NCBI GenBank assembly: GCA_002338715.1 | Contig: DDIR01000044.1 | Location: forward strand, 24,538 to 46,494 | Length of the DNA: 21,957 nt | DNA from: Phycisphaerales bacterium UBA1845 | GTDB lineage: Bacteria > Planctomycetota > Phycisphaerae > UBA1845 | Direction: 5' to 3' | Part shown: in pieces, positions 16,381 to 21,957 of the stretch | How positions within the stretch are numbered: the stretch's first letter is position 1 | Layout of the letters: every line of letters begins with the position of its first letter | Program-made: the position numbers and the translations under genes | Notes under the pieces: model-generated | Databases searched by the model: none | What the model was told of the DNA's origin: nothing | What the model saw: only the letters and a program-made list of their open reading frames with translations

Positions 16381-19300
16381 ATGCGTAAATCCAAATTGGC
16401 CGTCGATCGCAGCACCTGGGCTTTGATTACCGCGCTTCTCATCGCAACATCCCTCGCCAATGCCGCACCAACTATATTGGATGACTTTGAGACGTTGGAT
16501 CGGTGGACCGTCAACGCGAATGATGGAGTCGTGGCCTCCATCAAGCCGGCGCCCGGCGTTGATGGCAAGTGCATGCAGCTGGATTTCGATTTTCGCGCGG
16601 GGGCGGGGTTTGTTGTGATCCGTCGCGTCGTTGACTTTGAACTGCCGGAAAACTATCGGTTCGCATTTGCGCTGAGGGGGGAAGCGCCTTCAAACAATTT
16701 GGAATTCAAACTTGTCGATCCGTCGGGTGACAACGTTTGGTGGGTCAATCGACGGAACCTGACCTTCCCCAAAACATGGGAGACCACACGCTACAAAGCC
16801 AGACACTTCGAGTTCGCATGGGGACCGGCTGGCAATGTCCCGATGAAGCGACTCGGCGCCATCGAATTCGCGGTGGCGGCTAGCAGCGGTGGGAAAGGGC
16901 GCGTGTTCATCGATTCACTCACTTACGAAGCCCTGCCCAAACCCAAGCCGGTCACGACTGCGCCGGGCATCCGGTTTTCTTCAAATACCAGCGTCGACTC
17001 CGCGAAACTCAAGACGCTTCCGCAAGACGGTACTGTTCACTGGCGACCGGCTGACGATGACGAATCGCGTTGGCTCGAACTCGACTTTCACGATGTGCGC
17101 GAATTGGGCGGTATCGTCATCGATTGGGCGGCTGACAATTATGCACGCAACTACGACGTTGAATTGACGCTCGACGGTTCGACTTGGGAACGCGCGGCGA
17201 GCGTTCGTGATGGCAATGGCCGACGTGACTACATACCGACGCGCGACGCCGAGGCGCTGGGCGTGCGCGTGGTGATTGCGGATGACGGACCGATCGAGAT
17301 GCGCAGCGTGACCGTGCGCGATGTTGAATTTTCGCAGGATCAGAACCGGCTCTTTGAATCGATCACAGCCGAGTCGCCTCGCGGAAATTTCCCGGCGTAC
17401 TTTCTAAGAGAGCATGCGCCCTGGACGATCGTCGGTGTATCCGGTGATACGAATGAAGCGCTCGTTGGTGCGTACGGACAGGTGGAGGTCAAACGCAGCG
17501 GCTGGTCGCTCGAACCGTTCTTGAATATTGGGGGCAAACTGCAAACCTGGGCGGATGCATCGATCAAACAATCGTTGGTGGAGGGCTACATTCCGATCCC
17601 GTCCGTCACGTGGGGCATCGACGGTTTGCAACTGACAACGACCGCGTTTGCGGATGGCGACGCCGAATCTTCGGAACTCGTCGTGTCATACGCGATACAA
17701 AACCAAAGCGCCGAGTCGGTCGAAGGCAATTTTTTCCTGGCCATCCGACCTTTTCAGGTGTTGCCACCGTGGCAGAATCTGAACATCACCGGGGGCGCGA
17801 CATCCATCGATGCGATTTCAAGAGATGGTACAGGCGTTCACGTCAATGAAGATCCGCCGCTTGAACTTTGGACAACACCGGACGGATTTGGAGCGACCAC
17901 TTTCGATGGCGGCGATATCAGCGAATACCTGGCCGCCAACGAACTGCCTATATCGCAAATGGTAGCGTGTAGCGATGGCAGTGCGTCGGGGGGGCTGCGC
18001 TATGCGTATGAACTTGCGCCCGGTGAAGACAAACTTGTCGTCGTCTCGATTCCGATGCATAAGGCGGCTAAGGCGGTGGCAAGTGGGGTCTCAGATCGCG
18101 ATTACGCAAAACGCCTAACCAAGGCCGCTGATTCCTGGCGGACCATGCTCAATCGGGTGCGTTTGAAGCTCCCGCAATCACTGAAGCAATTGGAGGACAC
18201 GTTCCGCGCGACGCAGGCGTATATCCTGATCAATCGCGACGGGCCAGCGATTCAGCCGGGTTCGCGGACGTACGAGCGCAGTTGGATTCGCGATGGATCG
18301 GTGACATCCACGGCGCTGCTGTCGTGCGGACATACGGATGCGGTGCGCGAATATCTGGATTGGTATGCGGGCAATCAATACCCCGATGGCAAGGTGCCAT
18401 GCGTGGTTGATCGACGCGGTCCGGACCCGGTTCCGGAGCATGACAGCAGCGGCGAGTTGATCTACGCGATCAACACCTTCTATCGATTCACGCACGATCG
18501 AGCGTTTCTCGAATCCAAAGTCTCGAATGTGAAGCGAGCGGTGGACTACGTCGAAGCGCTTCGCAATCAACGCACCACCGATCATTACAAACACGGTGAA
18601 GGCGTGACCCGGGCGTGCTATGGCCTCGTGCCCGAATCGATCAGTCACGAGGGATACAGTGCCAAGCCCATGCATTCCTACTGGGACAATTTCTTCGTTG
18701 TCAAAGGTTTTAAGGATGCGGCTTCGATCGCAAATGAGTTGCAGGATTCTGAATTCGCGAAGCGTTGCACGAAGCTACACGATGCCCATCGCGACGCCCT
18801 GTATGACTCGCTCGATCTGTCGATGAAGCTGCACGACATCAAATACCTTCCTGGTTGCGCAGAGTTGGGCGACTTCGACGCGACGTCGACCGCGATCGCG
18901 GTCTTCCCATGCGAGCAACTTCAACACCTGCCTTCGGAGGCACTCGCGTTTACATTTGATCGCTACTTCGATTTCTTCCAGAAACGTGCGTCTGGTCAGG
19001 TGGAGTGGAACGATTACACGCCGTATGAGATTCGGATTGTCGATGCGTACGTGCGGATGGGGCAGCCGAAGCGGGCCCGCGCACTGCTTGATTTCTTTTT
19101 GAAGGATCAGCGACCAAACGCATGGCGACAGTGGGCCGAGGTGGTCTGGCGCGATCCGAAGGCGCCGCGATTTCGCGGCGACATGCCGCATACCTGGGTG
19201 GGAAGCGCGCTGATCAATTCGGTGCGATCGATGTTCGTGTACGAACGCGATGGTCAATTGGTGTTGCTAGCCGGCGCGGGCGAGACTTGGCTCGCCGAAG

Positions 19301-19548
19301 ATTCGGGCGTGGAGATTGAAGGTTTCCCGACGTACTTTGGAACACTGAATCTGCGCGCGTCTATGACCGGTAACACGATGACTGTCGAACTGGCCGGTGA
19401 TGCTCGCCCACCGAAAGGATTCGAGTTGACACTACCGCGCAAAGCCGCGCCAACCGATGTCGTGGTAGATGGAAAACCCGTTGCTGTTCCAACCGGTCAG
19501 CGTATCGCTCTGGACAGCGCGCGGCGCATTGTTGTCACTTGGCGCTGA
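16381..19548 (+). CDS. Large secreted discoidin-domain six-hairpin glycosidase-like protein
   Basis: A 1055-residue exported protein. Residues 1-28 are a signal peptide (ALITALLIATSLANA). About 32-182 is a CBM-like module (DDFETLDRW...GRVFIDSLTY). About 190-335 is a discoidin/F5-8C domain (DDDESRWLELDFHDVRELGG; YDVELTLDGSTWERA). About 345-590 is a large beta-sandwich. About 600-965 is an (alpha/alpha)6-type region with ERSWIRDGS (D638), PDGKVPCVVDRRG and VEWNDYTPYE (E875, D878). A C-terminal beta domain closes it. This order resembles GH15/GH65/GH94-like enzymes, but I cannot name the family. The acidic motifs are candidate catalytic residues by analogy only. The frame runs 34 codons upstream, through the terminator at 16303; the ATG at 16381 (GAGG ten bases ahead) is the sensible start. 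It is probably a glycan-cleaving enzyme of this locus. The small convergent gene at 19573 follows. Confidence 0.75.
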   Translation: MRKSKLAVDRSTWALITALLIATSLANAAPTILDDFETLDRWTVNANDGVVASIKPAPGVDGKCMQLDFDFRAGAGFVVIRRVVDFELPENYRFAFALRGEAPSNNLEFKLVDPSGDNVWWVNRRNLTFPKTWETTRYKARHFEFAWGPAGNVPMKRLGAIEFAVAASSGGKGRVFIDSLTYEALPKPKPVTTAPGIRFSSNTSVDSAKLKTLPQDGTVHWRPADDDESRWLELDFHDVRELGGIVIDWAADNYARNYDVELTLDGSTWERAASVRDGNGRRDYIPTRDAEALGVRVVIADDGPIEMRSVTVRDVEFSQDQNRLFESITAESPRGNFPAYFLREHAPWTIVGVSGDTNEALVGAYGQVEVKRSGWSLEPFLNIGGKLQTWADASIKQSLVEGYIPIPSVTWGIDGLQLTTTAFADGDAESSELVVSYAIQNQSAESVEGNFFLAIRPFQVLPPWQNLNITGGATSIDAISRDGTGVHVNEDPPLELWTTPDGFGATTFDGGDISEYLAANELPISQMVACSDGSASGGLRYAYELAPGEDKLVVVSIPMHKAAKAVASGVSDRDYAKRLTKAADSWRTMLNRVRLKLPQSLKQLEDTFRATQAYILINRDGPAIQPGSRTYERSWIRDGSVTSTALLSCGHTDAVREYLDWYAGNQYPDGKVPCVVDRRGPDPVPEHDSSGELIYAINTFYRFTHDRAFLESKVSNVKRAVDYVEALRNQRTTDHYKHGEGVTRACYGLVPESISHEGYSAKPMHSYWDNFFVVKGFKDAASIANELQDSEFAKRCTKLHDAHRDALYDSLDLSMKLHDIKYLPGCAELGDFDATSTAIAVFPCEQLQHLPSEALAFTFDRYFDFFQKRASGQVEWNDYTPYEIRIVDAYVRMGQPKRARALLDFFLKDQRPNAWRQWAEVVWRDPKAPRFRGDMPHTWVGSALINSVRSMFVYERDGQLVLLAGAGETWLAEDSGVEIEGFPTYFGTLNLRASMTGNTMTVELAGDARPPKGFELTLPRKAAPTDVVVDGKPVAVPTGQRIALDSARRIVVTWR

Positions 19549-19572
19549 GACTTGGCATCACCGGAGCGGAAC

Positions 19573-20061
19573 CTATTTCACCGGCTCGAAGATCTCGCGG
19601 GCAAACGGCGGACCATCTTCAGTCGGTGTAAACTCGAAGCGATAGGTTTTGCCTTCCGAGACCTTCGGCGTGTAGTCAAAGACGTATGGCTTACCGATTT
19701 CAAGGCGGCCGGTCAGATACGAATCGGGCGTGCCGACTTTGTGATCGGGAATCAAGCTGGCGAAGTGGCCGCGTTCGAGTACGACCGGTTCGGATGACCC
19801 TGTGCGGAGGTTGAAGTGCTCGGGAATCCACTCATCCCAAAGCTCCACGGATGAGTTTCCAACGAATTCGACTTTGGGCGGGTCGATGCGTACCATGGCA
19901 ATCGGAATGGCGATTTGAATTTCGACCGTTTGTCCATCGGACTTGCCGCAGGCGAATGCAACCATGTGATCCGGGCCACTCGACAGCATCGAGCCCAATC
20001 CGTAGTAACCACCCAGTACGAGGATGCCCGCGATGACGGCAAAAGTAACCAGCCCCTTCAT
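19573..20061 (-). CDS. Small membrane-anchored protein of unknown function
   Basis: A 162-residue protein I do not recognise. Residues about 5-27 are one hydrophobic segment (LVTFAVIAGILVLGGYYGLG) that could be a membrane anchor or an uncleaved signal. The rest is soluble, beta-rich and contains a single Cys (ACGKSDG). The ATG at 20061 has AAAGGA seven bases upstream, and the codon pattern is open throughout, so it is likely a real gene. It ends 24 bases from the stop of the convergent glycosidase-like gene and is divergent from the lipoprotein gene at 20120. Nothing ties it to sugar use. Confidence 0.7.
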   Translation of the reverse strand: MKGLVTFAVIAGILVLGGYYGLGSMLSSGPDHMVAFACGKSDGQTVEIQIAIPIAMVRIDPPKVEFVGNSSVELWDEWIPEHFNLRTGSSEPVVLERGHFASLIPDHKVGTPDSYLTGRLEIGKPYVFDYTPKVSEGKTYRFEFTPTEDGPPFAREIFEPVK

Positions 20062-20119
20062 GATCTATCCTTTCCGTTTCGGTTTGATTAATTCGTTTAT
20101 TATGGTACGGATCGAGCAA

Positions 20120-21568
20120 ATGACTACCATTGTCCGCAGGATTAGTAGTGAATTCCAGTTGGCTCTCATTGTAGCCATTACAGTAGTAGGATGCACGCCT
20201 CCGGCTGACAACGTTGGAGACTCTGGTGGCTCGGGCGACTCCGGCGATCTGGGTGGGGTGGATGGGGCTGGCGCTGCACAGCTTGTGGACAATGAATTGG
20301 TATTGAGTGTTGCGAGTTCGCGTGAGGGCGAGATTCTCAAGACGGTGGTGACAGATGGCAATGGTGATGTTCAATTCGATCTTGAGGTCGGACGGGAGCG
20401 TGTCATATTTCTGCGTCATCGTGACAATACGGAAGCCGAGCTAGAGTTCCCCGAGCCTTTGACTGATCTTCCATCGGAGGCAGCGGCTGACGCTCTTGGA
20501 CGCTTTCTTGCAGCACAGGACTATGAGGCAAGCCTCGCCGAGCGGGGTAGGATCATCGATAATCCCGGATGCGATTGGGTGCCGAACGATCCGGCATGCA
20601 TGGTGCGGTGCTGTGCAGCCCACGACGAGTGCTACTACAACGATGACTGTTCGGCATTGTCGTGGATCACCGGGCCACTGGATTTTGACTGCTACTTGTG
20701 CAATGTGCAGGCGATCCTGTGCATTCTAAGCCGCTGTCCATTCTCCGAAGGCGACCCGGATGAGATTGGTTGCTTCGACGCGGCATGCGGCGCGGGATAC
20801 GCGTGTCCGAGCTTGGACTGTGACGAGTGCGAGTCACCGTGTGTTGGTGATGACTCAACATGCGAGGGGAGTGAAAATGTCCGCCATATAAGCAGTTCTG
20901 CGTATTGGGATATGGGCGTGGGCTCGTTTGGAACCGGTCAAGATCTCCTCGGTGATAAAGCGTTTGTCGAGGGCGAGTTATTCCGTGTGCCTGAAGTGTT
21001 CACAGATGAACTCCCCTGTTCGGACGATCTGTCGTACTCGACCGCGGGTCGACTTGAGATTATTGGAATGAACACCAGTCCGTGTTCTGGGCAAATTGCG
21101 ATGAATTACGATCGCGAGCTTTCAACTCTGCCGTTCTCGGGGATTGGAGCCCTCGGCGGTGCCGATTATTGTCGTGCGCCTGGCCGGTCAGTTCAAATTA
21201 GCATTTTCTACGAAGTCGAACTCTTTCCCTGGCAGACCTTGCATCTTGACAGTTCGTACGATCATCGGACGGATAAAACGGCGATGATTGATCAGTTGAA
21301 CATCCATGTGGCGGACTTTGATATCCGGTATGTGAACGGGCTTACAAGCGGGTGCACATTCGGACCAGGACAGAGTCCTTATACGGAAGAGTTCTGCGTC
21401 GAGGGTTCAGATTCGGTTGAGCGAGAATGGGCCTATGCGGATTTCGGCGGTGGTTCAGTTGACGAGCCGATTACCGTGCACATCACAGTGTCCTTTGTGA
21501 CCTCTGCTTATCCAACTGAACCGTCGCAATCGTCGAATCTCGCCCAATGGCAGATCAGCGTCAGGTGA
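20120..21568 (+). CDS. Lipoprotein with phospholipase A2-like motif
   Basis: A 482-residue predicted lipoprotein. The signal ends in a lipobox (ITVVGC, Cys25), followed by a Gly/Ser/Asp-rich linker (about 31-52). Residues 147-206 contain DNPGCDWVPNDPACMVRCC and then AAHDECYYNDDC. This matches the phospholipase A2 active-site pattern CCxxHDxCY, with H168 and D169 as the candidate dyad. A Cys-rich stretch follows (to about 250), then a beta-rich C-terminal region I do not recognise. PLA2 enzymes release fatty acids from phospholipids using Ca2+; the glycine-rich Ca2+ loop of animal PLA2 is not evident, so activity is uncertain. Starts at 20102 or further upstream are possible; 20120 gives the cleanest lipoprotein signal, although no strong ribosome-binding site is seen. 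It may act at the outer membrane or surface, and no link to the sugar locus is evident. Confidence 0.72.
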   Translation: MTTIVRRISSEFQLALIVAITVVGCTPPADNVGDSGGSGDSGDLGGVDGAGAAQLVDNELVLSVASSREGEILKTVVTDGNGDVQFDLEVGRERVIFLRHRDNTEAELEFPEPLTDLPSEAAADALGRFLAAQDYEASLAERGRIIDNPGCDWVPNDPACMVRCCAAHDECYYNDDCSALSWITGPLDFDCYLCNVQAILCILSRCPFSEGDPDEIGCFDAACGAGYACPSLDCDECESPCVGDDSTCEGSENVRHISSSAYWDMGVGSFGTGQDLLGDKAFVEGELFRVPEVFTDELPCSDDLSYSTAGRLEIIGMNTSPCSGQIAMNYDRELSTLPFSGIGALGGADYCRAPGRSVQISIFYEVELFPWQTLHLDSSYDHRTDKTAMIDQLNIHVADFDIRYVNGLTSGCTFGPGQSPYTEEFCVEGSDSVEREWAYADFGGGSVDEPITVHITVSFVTSAYPTEPSQSSNLAQWQISVR

Positions 21569-21880
21569 GAGAATCTTTTTCGCCTTTGTTTGCCCATTTG
21601 AATAACTGTGTTAGACTTTAAGAACAATCGATGTCCGGTAGCTCTGGTGGCGGTACAGGCCGACCTAGTCGCTTGGGACAACGCATTTCAGTCTGCCCAA
21701 GCCGGGCCCATACTTCACAAACACTCTAGCTACCAACCATAGCAATTGTGGACTCACGGCGCGTCGGTCCTACGGGGCCAGACGGGTTGGCCGATGCCGT
21801 CTGCTGCACGCCAACCGACCCCACTCTGCACCCCGCCCCAAGGCCCACCATTTGAAACCATCTTGAAATGGGGACGGCCA
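21569..21880. other. Gene-free stretch
   Basis: No credible coding region is seen in these 312 bases. There is a weak promoter-like pair (TTGCCC at 21590 and TAGACT at 21612, 16-base spacer). A small hairpin (CCATTT/AAATGG, 21849-21871) ends just before the ribosome-binding site of the next gene. The Cys-rich lipoprotein gene ends without an obvious terminator. Confidence 0.4.
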
Positions 21881-21957
21881 ATGTTCAGGCGATTGATTCT
21901 TGTTGTGGTCGCGGCCGCGCTGGTTCTCGCGCTTTGTGGCGGATGCCCACCGGATTG
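21881..21957 (+). CDS. Start of a lipoprotein gene, cut by window end
   Basis: Only the first 25 codons are present. They encode a textbook lipoprotein signal: basic MFRRL, a hydrophobic run (ILVVVAAALVLAL) and a lipobox-like CGGC at the expected place, then PPD. A GGGGA ribosome-binding site sits eight bases ahead of the ATG. Function cannot be judged from this fragment. Confidence 0.6.
   Translation, partial: MFRRLILVVVAAALVLALCGGCPPD

Noticed and set aside
1..21957. CRISPR array, insertion sequence or phage genes
   Set aside because: No regularly spaced direct repeats, transposase, integrase or structural phage motifs were seen.

Overview
The window looks like a Planctomycetota chromosome, most likely class Phycisphaerae. 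Three things point that way: a pseudopilin with the Phycisphaerae-style [17 protein letters not shown] / SILLPSL start, a PEP-CTERM surface protein ending in an Arg-rich tail, and secreted proteins with dockerin-like, Cys-containing Ca2+ loops at their C-termini. This placement comes from motifs only; no rRNA or marker gene is present. Most of the window (1 to about 19550) is one carbohydrate-utilisation locus. No mobile element, tRNA, rRNA or CRISPR was seen.

Layout. 1-3135 (+): the end of a GH3 beta-glucosidase followed closely by a GPH-type sugar symporter. 3098-4114 (-): a LacI-family regulator, tail-to-tail with the symporter. 4181-5587 (+): a divergent GH144/glucoamylase-like protein. 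5588-5899: intergenic, with a perfect LacI-type palindrome. 5900-8323 (+): a GH94 phosphorylase. 8329-8402: a nested palindromic element between convergent genes. 8402-12081 (-): a GH1 beta-glucosidase overlapping a large secreted, modular GH144 protein. 12082-12405: a divergent intergenic region with a second LacI-type operator and a good promoter. 12406-16257 (+): PEP-CTERM protein, pseudopilin and a secreted protein with three binding modules, ending at an intrinsic terminator. 16381-19548 (+): a 1055-residue secreted protein with a discoidin domain and a six-hairpin glycosidase-like domain.

How the genes may work together (inference from families). GH144 is the family of endo-beta-1,2-glucanases. 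Secreted GH144 and the large six-hairpin protein would cut a beta-glucan, with beta-1,2-glucan the best guess. The modular binding proteins would hold the glycan at the surface. The GPH symporter would import oligosaccharides. Cytoplasmic GH94 (phosphorolysis) and GH1 (hydrolysis), plus GH3, would finish the job. Near-identical operators (TGAAAGCGCTTTCA and TGAAAGCGCTTGCA) suggest one LacI-type regulator controls the GH94 gene and the GH1 / surface-protein divergent region.

The right end (19573-21957) appears unrelated: a small membrane-anchored protein of unknown function (-), a lipoprotein carrying a phospholipase A2-like CCxxHDxCY motif (+), a 312-base gene-free stretch, and the start of another lipoprotein cut by the window edge.
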